A stretch of DNA of 5,039 nucleotides from Thiomargarita sp. (lineage in GTDB: Bacteria > Pseudomonadota > Gammaproteobacteria > Beggiatoales > Beggiatoaceae), in NCBI GenBank assembly GCA_030618965.1, contig JAUXCJ010000147.1, positions 1 through 5,039 on the forward strand, read 5' to 3'. The notes below the pieces were generated by a model that was not told where the DNA came from, searched no databases, and saw only the letters and a list, made by a program, of their open reading frames with translations. Numbering within the stretch: the stretch's first letter is position 1; the number at the start of each line of letters is the position of its first letter. The translations under genes and the position numbers were made by a program. Below, one piece after another: positions 1-5,039 of the stretch.

Positions 1-140
1 CGTCCTTCATCTAATACAATTCGCACTAAATGATTATCATCGGTAGTGATAAACACTGTCCCAGTTACTTTTTTAGAAGACAGTTTTTGTATTTCTGCTA
101 TTAAGTCAGCATAGGCTAAGAGTGTTTGATTAATTTCCAT
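1..140 (-). CDS. N-terminal fragment of an unrecognised protein (cut by left window edge)
   Basis: An open frame begins with ATG (minus strand, 138-140) and stays open to the left edge, giving 46 complete residues starting MEINQTLLAYADLIAEIQKL. The first 22 residues are predicted amphipathic helix. They are followed by a beta-rich stretch with the pattern S-K-K-V-T-G-T-V-F-I, then acidic residues, then L-V-R-I-V-L-D-E-G. The order 'helix, K-x-(T/S)-G-x-(V/L)-x-(I/V), hydrophobic strand, x-x-G' faintly recalls the start of DUF4388/PatA-type domains, found beside two-component and motility genes in many bacteria, but that is a pattern impression only. No clear Shine-Dalgarno precedes the ATG. 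It is divergent from lipB and shares the 141-279 gap with it. Function is unknown. It is judged a real gene because the frame is open across the whole visible stretch and reads as a plausible globular protein. Confidence 0.6.
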   Translation of the reverse strand, partial: MEINQTLLAYADLIAEIQKLSSKKVTGTVFITTDDNHLVRIVLDEG

Positions 141-213
141 AATTAATTTGCTATAAAATAGATAATTGAAAAATGATTATATCCTGTTCGTGATGTCAAA
201 CAGTAAAAAAAAT

Positions 214-219
214 TATAAT
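214..219 (+). promoter_or_regulatory. Candidate -10 element upstream of lipB
   Basis: A perfect TATAAT lies 60 bases before the lipB start, inside the AT-rich 141-279 divergent gap. No good -35 hexamer is found 16-18 bases upstream (TGATGT is the best at 17). The element sits in a 10-base palindrome (AATTATAATT, 211-220), so it reads as a -10 on either strand and could also serve the leftward gene. A second TATAAT lies on the minus strand at 176-181. The sequence is AT-rich enough for chance matches, so this is tentative. Confidence 0.3.
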
Positions 220-279
220 TCACTCAATACCGCAGTTTTGGCACTGGTTCAGTCCAATGCACATTAATCAAAAAATTAT

Positions 280-918
280 ATGCCACTAAATTCATCATCC
301 GTCTTTATTCGTCATCTAGGGCTTGTCCCCTATGAGCCGACTTATCAGGCGATGCAACAATTTACTGATACTCGTAAGGCAGATACGCCAGATGAATTAT
401 GGGTACTTCAGCACCTGCCAGTGTACACTTTGGGGCAGGCTGGCAAACGTGAACATTTACTCAATACCGGTCAGATTCCTGTTCATCTCATTGATCGTGG
501 TGGCCAAGTCACTTATCATGGCCCCGGTCAATTAGTTGTGTATGTTTTAATCAATATTAAGCGGCGTAATTGGGGTGTCAAAAAATTAGTACAAGCCTTA
601 GAGCAAGCCGTGATTGATTTTCTCGCCAGTCAGCAAATTATTGCCAATCGGCGTGACAATGCACCCGGTGTCTACGTTCAAGAGCGTAAAATAGCTTCAT
701 TGGGGTTGAGAATCCGGCGCGGTTGTAGCTATCATGGTTTAAGCTTCAATATTTCTATGGATTTAACGCCTTTTCAGGGAATTAATCCCTGTGGTTATAC
801 CGGTTTAGAAGTGACACAATTACGAGATTTGGGCATTCGCAATAATTTTGAAGACATCACAAATCAGTTCTTATCATATTTATTATATAATCTTGAATTT
901 AAACATGAATACCCATAA
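280..918 (+). CDS. lipB: Octanoyltransferase LipB (lipoyl/octanoyl-ACP:protein N-transferase)
   Basis: LipB transfers the octanoyl group from octanoyl-ACP to the target lysine of lipoyl domains (pyruvate and 2-oxoglutarate dehydrogenase E2, glycine cleavage H protein) in the cytoplasm, the first step of de novo lipoate synthesis. The 212 residues match the family's usual length (E. coli 213) and align with the E. coli protein from end to end as I recall it: [14 protein letters not shown] near the N-terminus, the signature [12 protein letters not shown] at 73-84, DNAPGVYV at 126-133, [17 protein letters not shown] at 137-153, and [12 protein letters not shown] at 167-178. The catalytic dyad is present as Lys137 and Cys171. 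The ATG at 280 is the first start in frame after an in-frame TAA at 265-267. No obvious Shine-Dalgarno precedes it. The 3' end overlaps lipA by 14 bases, so the two are almost certainly co-transcribed and perhaps translationally coupled. Confidence 0.97.
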   Translation: MPLNSSSVFIRHLGLVPYEPTYQAMQQFTDTRKADTPDELWVLQHLPVYTLGQAGKREHLLNTGQIPVHLIDRGGQVTYHGPGQLVVYVLINIKRRNWGVKKLVQALEQAVIDFLASQQIIANRRDNAPGVYVQERKIASLGLRIRRGCSYHGLSFNISMDLTPFQGINPCGYTGLEVTQLRDLGIRNNFEDITNQFLSYLLYNLEFKHEYP

Positions 919-1858
919 AAATGCAATTAAAGTAGGCGAAGCTCAACGCGGTGCTGACAAAACAGCTCGGATTCCGATCAAAATTACCAAAACTGAAAAA
1001 CGGCTCCGTAAGCCGGATTGGATCCGTATCAAAGTGCCAACTGGTGGCGCAATTGAGCATTTAAAAACCACGCTGCGAAAACATCATTTGCATACAGTTT
1101 GCGAAGAAGCCGCTTGCCCCAATTTAAATGAATGTTTTTCTGGCGGTACAGCCACTTTTATGATTATGGGAGAGCTTTGCACCCGGCGTTGTCCGTTTTG
1201 TGACGTGGCACATGGCCGTCCAGCTCCTTTAGATAGTGACGAGCCGCTTAATCTTGCTCAAACCATTGCTGCAATGCAATTGAACTATGTGGTGGTTACT
1301 TCCGTTGATCGTGACGATTTACGCGATGGTGGCGCGGGACATTTTGTGGCTTGTATTCAAGCAGTACGCGAAATTTCACCAAAAACACAGATTGAAATTT
1401 TAGTCCCTGATTTTCGGGGACGAATGGAGATTGCCCTAGAAATCTTTCACCAAGCCCCCCCAAATATCTTTAATCATAATCTTGAAACTGTGCCCCGTTT
1501 ATATAAACAGGCTCGCCCGGGTGCCGATTATGAATGGTCGTTACAACTGCTGAAACGCTTTAAAGCTGAACATCCACTGGTGCCGACTAAATCAGGATTA
1601 ATGTTAGGATTGGGTGAAGAACTGGATGAAGTGTTGCAAGTGATGAAGGATTTACGCGCTCATGATTGTGAGATGCTCACATTGGGGCAATATTTACAAC
1701 CGAGCAATCATCATTTACCTGTACAGCGTTATGTAACCCCGTTAGAATTTGAGCAAATGGCCGATTTTGGATATGAAATGGGCTTTAAAAACGTTGCCAG
1801 TGGCCCTATGGTGCGTTCTTCTTATCATGCAGATAAGCAGGCGGGTGCGTTTGGCTAG
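905..1858 (+). CDS. lipA: Lipoyl synthase LipA (radical SAM)
   Basis: LipA inserts sulfur at C6 and C8 of protein-bound octanoyl groups, using S-adenosylmethionine and two [4Fe-4S] clusters, and so completes lipoyl formation after LipB. With the ATG at 905 the protein has 317 residues (E. coli 321). The auxiliary, sacrificed cluster is bound by C-x4-C-x5-C (Cys66, Cys71, Cys77), the radical SAM cluster by C-x3-C-x2-C (Cys92, Cys96, Cys99), and the C-terminal RSSY motif at 304-307 supplies the serine ligand of the auxiliary cluster. [19 protein letters not shown] (129-147) and NHNLETV (190-196) are also typical of the family. The frame is open further upstream to a TTG at 848 inside lipB, but those 19 extra residues are unlike the family, so ATG 905 is preferred although no strong Shine-Dalgarno precedes it. 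The stop TAG (1856-1858) shares its last two bases with a 33-base palindrome. Confidence 0.97.
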   Translation: MNTHKNAIKVGEAQRGADKTARIPIKITKTEKRLRKPDWIRIKVPTGGAIEHLKTTLRKHHLHTVCEEAACPNLNECFSGGTATFMIMGELCTRRCPFCDVAHGRPAPLDSDEPLNLAQTIAAMQLNYVVVTSVDRDDLRDGGAGHFVACIQAVREISPKTQIEILVPDFRGRMEIALEIFHQAPPNIFNHNLETVPRLYKQARPGADYEWSLQLLKRFKAEHPLVPTKSGLMLGLGEELDEVLQVMKDLRAHDCEMLTLGQYLQPSNHHLPVQRYVTPLEFEQMADFGYEMGFKNVASGPMVRSSYHADKQAGAFG

Positions 1859-1889
1859 ACCTGACAGGTTTTAAAAACCTGTCAGGTCT
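1857..1889. repeat. Perfect 33-base palindrome between convergent genes
   Basis: Two 16-base arms, AGACCTGACAGGTTTT and its exact reverse complement, flank a single central A at 1873. As RNA this would fold into a stem of about 14 pairs with a small AT loop, on either strand. It lies exactly between lipA (plus) and the thioredoxin gene (minus) and could stop transcription from both sides, but no T-tract follows the stem in either direction, so it is not a classical intrinsic terminator. The first two bases of the left arm are the last two of the lipA stop codon. I recall near-identical CCTGACAGG...CCTGTCAGG palindromes scattered between genes of several unrelated bacteria, which would make it a dispersed repeat, but I cannot verify its copy number from this window. 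Confidence 0.85.
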
Positions 1890-1896
1890 GTAGGAC

Positions 1897-2289
1897 TTAA
1901 GCAGCAGCGGGAGCTGCTTTAGCCTGTTCAGCTGCCTGCTTAGCAACTTCTTGGCGCACTATATCCATATCCAAATCCTTTACTTTCCCAATGATTTCCT
2001 CAAGCCCAGCAGCAGGCATACTACCTGGCTGAGAGAAAATGACGATTTGTTCTCTGAAAATCATCAAGGTAGGAATAGAACGGATTTGAAAATTGCCCGC
2101 TAAGCCCTTCTCTTCTTCAGTATTGACTTTAGCAAAAACTATATCCGAATATTTTTCGGAGGTACTTTCATAAATCGGCGCGAAATTACGACAAGGAGCA
2201 CACCAAGGTGCCCAAAAATCAATAATCACAATGTCATTATCCGTGATGGTTTTTTCAAAATTGCTCTCAGTTAATTCAATCGTTGCCAC
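1897..2289 (-). CDS. Thioredoxin-family protein with WCAPC active site and Ala-rich tail
   Basis: This is a cytoplasmic thioredoxin-fold protein of 130 residues, with no signal peptide or membrane segment, expected to act as a dithiol/disulfide reductant. The active site is FWAPWCAPC with Cys30 and Cys33. Asp24 sits at the buried acidic position, and the cis-proline loop is RSIPT with Pro73. The spacer between the cysteines is Ala-Pro where classical thioredoxin has Gly-Pro. The fold seems complete by about residue 105. The remaining 25 residues (DIVRQEVAKQAAEQAKAAPAAA region) form a helical, Ala/Gln/Lys-rich extension absent from the roughly 108-residue thioredoxin 1. The start is GTG (2287-2289), chosen because a strong GAGGA lies six bases upstream and the next residues begin the first strand of the fold. 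It follows pilR on the same strand after 133 bases and probably has its own promoter. Its specific partner cannot be read from the context. Confidence 0.9.
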   Translation of the reverse strand: MATIELTESNFEKTITDNDIVIIDFWAPWCAPCRNFAPIYESTSEKYSDIVFAKVNTEEEKGLAGNFQIRSIPTLMIFREQIVIFSQPGSMPAAGLEEIIGKVKDLDMDIVRQEVAKQAAEQAKAAPAAA

Positions 2290-2295
2290 ACTATT

Positions 2296-2300
2296 TCCTC
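2296..2300 (-). promoter_or_regulatory. Ribosome binding site fixing the GTG start of the thioredoxin gene
   Basis: GAGGA on the minus strand is separated by six bases (2290-2295) from the GTG at 2287-2289. It is the clearest Shine-Dalgarno match in the window and supports GTG as the start codon of the thioredoxin-like gene. Confidence 0.75.
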
Positions 2301-2322
2301 AAAAGTTGATATTAAATAAATT

Positions 2323-2352
2323 ATTATGACAGATTTTAGGAAACAACGTCAC
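2323..2352 (-). promoter_or_regulatory. Candidate sigma-70 promoter for the thioredoxin-like gene
   Basis: On the minus strand GTGACG (2347-2352, 4 of 6 to TTGACA) and CATAAT (2323-2328, 5 of 6 to TATAAT) are spaced by 18 bases. The -10 ends 33 bases before the GTG start, leaving room for a short leader that includes the GAGGA ribosome site. The match is moderate and the surroundings are AT-rich. It would let the thioredoxin gene be expressed independently of pilSR. Confidence 0.35.
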
Positions 2353-2433
2353 CCATATTTCCAAAAAAAATTGCAAGGCTTTACTTTGCTTGAATTATTA
2401 GTGGAGAATAAAATCATTACGATTAAACCTTAA
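2326..2433 (+). pseudogene. 5' remnant of a type IV pilin / pseudopilin gene
   Basis: A 35-codon frame on the plus strand begins at ATG 2326 and ends at TAA 2431-2433. Its middle reads QKKLQGFTLLELLV (residues 13-26). This is the class III prepilin signal: a basic leader ending in Gly18, the peptidase PilD cleavage point, Phe19 as the N-methylated first mature residue, and Glu23 at mature position 5, followed by the start of the hydrophobic spine. In an intact pilin or type II secretion pseudopilin about 15 more hydrophobic residues and a globular domain follow. Here the frame turns after Val26 into ENKIITIKP and stops, overlapping the 3' end of pilR by 11 bases. The 17-residue leader carries five basic residues, and no clear Shine-Dalgarno precedes the ATG. 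An in-frame TAA at 2317-2319 excludes a longer N-terminus. It is best read as a truncated pilin-like gene. Which family (FimT, PilE, PilV, GspG/H) cannot be decided. A short expressed peptide is less likely. Confidence 0.65.
2363..2389 (-). terminator. Weak candidate terminator after pilR
   Basis: Downstream of pilR on the minus strand a short imperfect hairpin (GCAA-A-G pairing with CTTGC, 2373-2389, one bulged base, six-base loop) is followed after AA by eight T (2363-2370). The T-tract is good but the stem is only five pairs and AT-rich, and the same bases encode the KKLQGFTLL part of the prepilin remnant on the other strand, so the resemblance may be accidental. Confidence 0.25.
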
Positions 2434-3766
2434 ATTTTTGTAAACGATAACGCAATGCACCAACACCAATACCTAATAATTTAGCCGCTTTGGTTCTATT
2501 ACCCTTAGCTTCTTCTAAGGCGGTAAAAATCTTTTCTTTTTCAAAATTTTCTACTAATGGGTCTAATCCTTTCTTCTCTTGCTCAGCATCTTGCTGATTA
2601 TCTATCACGGGCAATTGTAAGTCTGTCACTTCAATCATATTGTTTTCAGAAAGCGTCATAGCACGTTCAAGAATATTTTCAAGTTCTCGCACATTACCGG
2701 GGAAATGGTATTTTTGTAATACTTTGATAGCGTTTTCTGATATAAACATTTGTTCCTCAGTATTCCTGTTATTCAGATTGGCTAAAATTTTAGTTACTAA
2801 ATCTGGAACATCTTCAGTACGGGTACACAAAGGAGGAATGTACAATTCTATGACATTAATACGATAAAATAAATCTTGTCTAAATTGATCTTTTTTGACA
2901 AGTTCGCCTAAATCACGGTGTGTCGCGCTTAGAATACGAACATCGACAGGCATTTCTTTGGAATCTCCGACAACACGTATATGTTTTGCCTGAATAGCCC
3001 GCAAAAGCTTAACTTGCATGTGCAAGGGTAAATCGGCTATTTCATCCAGAAATAATGTGCCACCATCAGCAGATTGAAAAAATCCTTTTTTATCACTATA
3101 TGCGCCGGAAAAACTACCTTTTTTGTGTCCAAAAAACTCACTTTCCATCAGTTCACTGGGAATAGCACCACAATTAACAGGAATAAAAGGCTTATCAGCG
3201 CGAGCACTCAATGCATGAATCATACCGGCGACAACTTCTTTACCAGTACCAGATTCACCTTTTATATAAATCTGAGCTTGGCTGCGTGCTAATTTTTCGA
3301 TTTTAGCGCGGATCGTTTGCATTGCTTGAGATTTACCAATTAACTTGGAAAGTAGTGCTTGACGGCGTTCCGTTTCTTGCTGATTGAGACTTGTATCTTC
3401 GCTTTGTTTGGGTAATTGTAAAGCGGTTTTCACCAGCGTGCGTAATTCTGGAACTTTGACAGGTTTAGCAATGAAATCAAATGCTCCCGCCTTCATAGCG
3501 GTAACTGCCGATTCAACATTGCCATGAGCCGTAATGACCACAACTGGTAAAATTTTTCCTATCGTTGTAACAATTTCTATACCATTACCATCCGGTAAAC
3601 GCATATCTGTTAAACATAAATCGAACGCTTTTGATGCTAAGATTTTTTTAGCACCCGCAAGGGTTTCAGCACGAAAGCATTCAATATTCATGCGTTCTAA
3701 AGTCATGACTAACAACTCAAGGATATCGGGTTCATCATCTACAACTAAACAAAGTGGCTTTGACAT
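2423..3766 (-). CDS. pilR: Sigma-54-dependent response regulator PilR
   Basis: PilR is a cytoplasmic NtrC-family activator that, once phosphorylated by PilS, drives sigma-54 RNA polymerase at the major pilin promoter. The length of 447 residues fits (about 445 in Pseudomonas). The receiver domain spans 1-120, with acidic pocket Asp10/Asp11, phospho-acceptor Asp54 in LTDMRLPDG, Thr79 and Lys101. The AAA+ domain spans about 140-375: Walker A GESGTGKE 170-177, sigma-54 contact loop GSFSGA 217-222, Walker B GGTLFLDEIADL 235-246, likely arginine fingers Arg296 and Arg302 in FRQDLFYRI, and sensor II GNVRELEN 357-364. A Fis-type helix-turn-helix closes the protein (about 405-447, NRTKAAKLLGIGVGALRYRLQKF). 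The contact loop has Ser where most relatives have Thr. The start at ATG 3764-3766 lies two bases after the pilS stop. A PilR call over another NtrC-like regulator rests on the PilS-type partner and the KKGSF...GA loop context typical of PilR. Confidence 0.9.
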   Translation of the reverse strand: MSKPLCLVVDDEPDILELLVMTLERMNIECFRAETLAGAKKILASKAFDLCLTDMRLPDGNGIEIVTTIGKILPVVVITAHGNVESAVTAMKAGAFDFIAKPVKVPELRTLVKTALQLPKQSEDTSLNQQETERRQALLSKLIGKSQAMQTIRAKIEKLARSQAQIYIKGESGTGKEVVAGMIHALSARADKPFIPVNCGAIPSELMESEFFGHKKGSFSGAYSDKKGFFQSADGGTLFLDEIADLPLHMQVKLLRAIQAKHIRVVGDSKEMPVDVRILSATHRDLGELVKKDQFRQDLFYRINVIELYIPPLCTRTEDVPDLVTKILANLNNRNTEEQMFISENAIKVLQKYHFPGNVRELENILERAMTLSENNMIEVTDLQLPVIDNQQDAEQEKKGLDPLVENFEKEKIFTALEEAKGNRTKAAKLLGIGVGALRYRLQKFKV

Positions 3767-3768
3767 TT

Positions 3769-5039
3769 TTAGTTATCCTGAAAGCCTGAACTAAAATAAA
3801 TACGAAAACAACAGCCAGTATGAGCACTAGAAACCAGATGTAAAGAAGCTTGATTTGCTTCACAAATTTCTCTAGTAATATACAGTCCCAATCCTGTACC
3901 TTTTGATTCTGTGGTAAAAAACGGTTCAAAGATTTGTGCTTTGACTTCCTCCGTCATTCCTTTACCATGATCTAACACTTCCAAGTAAGGGCGGTTTGAT
4001 TCTTTATTGATATTGGCTGTCAATTCAAGTAAGGGACTTCCTTGACTATAACGTAATCCATTTTCACACAAATTATAAAGCACTTGATAAAGTTGCTGCT
4101 GATCAAAATACACCATTAAAGCAGTATGATGGGTATGTAACACCACATCAGACTTATTTAAATTTTGTTCCATCAAGAACTCATCATAGTAATCCTTTAA
4201 ATAAACTAGTAAATCAAAACACTGAGTATTTGCTTCTTTACGCCGACTCAATTGTAATACATTTTCAATAATCGTATTCACACGCTGTGAATTATTAGCA
4301 ATGATTTGAGTTAAACGAGCATCTTCTTTAAAAATATTTGGAGATTCGGCTAATAATTGCCCGGCATGACTGATAGCACCCAATGGATTGCGTATTTCAT
4401 GGGCAATACTGGCCGCTAAACGTCCTAATGAAGCTAATTTAAGTTGTTGGACACGTTGTGCAGTCAGCGTCGCATCTTCCAACATAATCAAAACAGTCGC
4501 AGCCTCTCCCCGTTTTAATTCTTTAAAAGTTGCAATCACATCCACTTCTCCAGCCGCAGGACGAAATAAAGGAGATAAGACTCTGCCTTTATTTTTCCAA
4601 CTTTTCAACTGTTCGGCTAATTCAGGTGCAACAGCACTTAACGTCCGTCCATTAGGTTGTTCTTCCAATCTCAGCAAACGTCGCGCTGTTTCATTAAACA
4701 AATTAATACGACTCACAATATCAATTACTACAATACCTGATTGGATATTTTGTACAATTTGGGCATTGAGTTCTGCTAAATATCGTAAATGATCACCGCG
4801 CTGTTTCGCAAGTGCTTCGCTGGCTCGCACTCGCATAGCTAAAGTATGTGCTAAAAAGGCGGTAACAAAAAAAGTGACACCCAACATACCCGCATGAGTA
4901 TAGCTCTGATATAAAAACCAACTGTAAATATCTGCTAATGCAACATGAAACAACACACATAAACTCGCAATAGCTGCTAAAAAAAAAGCAATTCGCCCTT
5001 CGCTAAGCAAACTACCGCCAGCGATGGCTATTATAAATA
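3769..5039 (-). CDS. pilS: Sensor histidine kinase PilS (N-terminus beyond right window edge)
   Basis: PilS is an inner-membrane histidine kinase that phosphorylates PilR to control type IV pilin expression. The frame is open to the right edge, giving 422 visible residues; Pseudomonas PilS has about 530, so about 100 residues with the first membrane segments are missing. A TTG at 5008-5010 is only an internal codon: the upstream residues FIIAIAGGS continue a membrane segment. Counting from that TTG, hydrophobic segments lie at about 5-28 and 39-61, then a helical linker (63-87), a PAS-like domain (about 82-180), a HisKA domain with phospho-acceptor His204 in SIAHEIRNPLG, and a HATPase domain with N box NLCENGLRYS (313-322), G1 DHGKGM (347-352), F box FEPFF (361-365) and G2 GTGLGL (371-376). 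All catalytic motifs are intact. The stop is two bases before pilR, so the pair forms one operon. In pseudomonads PilS senses pilin level in the membrane; the same role is inferred here. Confidence 0.92.
   Translation of the reverse strand, partial: FIIAIAGGSLLSEGRIAFFLAAIASLCVLFHVALADIYSWFLYQSYTHAGMLGVTFFVTAFLAHTLAMRVRASEALAKQRGDHLRYLAELNAQIVQNIQSGIVVIDIVSRINLFNETARRLLRLEEQPNGRTLSAVAPELAEQLKSWKNKGRVLSPLFRPAAGEVDVIATFKELKRGEAATVLIMLEDATLTAQRVQQLKLASLGRLAASIAHEIRNPLGAISHAGQLLAESPNIFKEDARLTQIIANNSQRVNTIIENVLQLSRRKEANTQCFDLLVYLKDYYDEFLMEQNLNKSDVVLHTHHTALMVYFDQQQLYQVLYNLCENGLRYSQGSPLLELTANINKESNRPYLEVLDHGKGMTEEVKAQIFEPFFTTESKGTGLGLYITREICEANQASLHLVSSAHTGCCFRIYFSSGFQDN
3776..3779 (-). promoter_or_regulatory. 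Ribosome binding site of pilR inside the end of pilS
   Basis: AGGA on the minus strand lies nine bases before the pilR ATG and within the last codons of pilS. With only two bases between the pilS stop and the pilR start, this arrangement suggests translational coupling of kinase and regulator. Confidence 0.6.

Noticed and set aside
141..200. TTGACA and TATAAT on the minus strand ahead of the leftward gene
   Set aside because: The two hexamers are only 12 bases apart, too close for a sigma-70 promoter, and no better-spaced pair was found.
239..254. TGGCAC upstream of lipB, resembling the -24 half of a sigma-54 promoter, tempting because PilR is nearby
   Set aside because: The -12 half at the required spacing reads CAGTC, keeping only the G of TTGCA, and lipB is not a known sigma-54 target.
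848..904. Longer lipA start 19 codons upstream
   Set aside because: It would begin with TTG inside lipB and add residues not seen in LipA proteins; ATG 905 gives the usual length.
1899..1919. Seven-pair inverted repeat (AAGCAGC / GCTGCTT) at the 3' end of the thioredoxin gene
   Set aside because: It is made by alternating Ala codons of the APAAA tail and is not followed by a T-tract, so it is more likely a codon-use effect than a terminator.
2640..3794. Several 70-86 codon plus-strand frames opposite pilR
   Set aside because: They mirror the AAA+ and receiver coding sequence and show no motif or start signal of their own.
4388..4792. 134-codon plus-strand open frame opposite pilS
   Set aside because: It lies wholly within the conserved kinase coding region, has no ribosome site I can see, and its translation has no recognisable domain; it is a shadow frame.

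Overview
The window looks like the chromosome of an AT-rich gammaproteobacterium. LipB and LipA read like enterobacterial and pseudomonad orthologues, and the right half is a PilS/PilR pair of the Pseudomonas type. A sulfur-oxidising Thiotrichales/Beggiatoa-like host is my guess from overall composition and the palindromic repeat; no single marker here proves it.

Layout. Positions 1-140 (minus) hold the N-terminal 46 residues of an unrecognised protein that runs off the left edge. A 139-base divergent gap (141-279) separates it from lipB (280-918, plus) and lipA (905-1858, plus), which overlap by 14 bases and form the lipoate biosynthesis operon: LipB moves an octanoyl group from ACP to lipoyl domains, and LipA inserts the two sulfurs. 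lipA ends inside a perfect 33-base palindrome (1857-1889). A thioredoxin-like gene (1897-2289, minus) converges on lipA from the other side.

The right half is on the minus strand: pilS (5039-3769, N-terminus cut by the window edge) followed two bases later by pilR (3766-2423). These are the sensor kinase and sigma-54 response regulator that normally control type IV pilin transcription. The 133-base gap between pilR and the thioredoxin gene is not empty. On the plus strand it carries a 35-codon reading frame (2326-2433) with an unmistakable class III prepilin cleavage and N-methylation motif (KLQG/FTLLELLV) that stops almost at once. This looks like the 5' stub of a pilin or pseudopilin gene, truncated where it runs into the 3' end of pilR.

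The most notable points are the prepilin stub next to pilSR, the palindrome that supplies part of the lipA stop codon, and a Thr-to-Ser change in the sigma-54 contact loop of PilR (GSFSGA). I found no CRISPR array, tRNA, rRNA, transposase or clearly new multi-gene system. There is no gene-free stretch longer than 300 bases.
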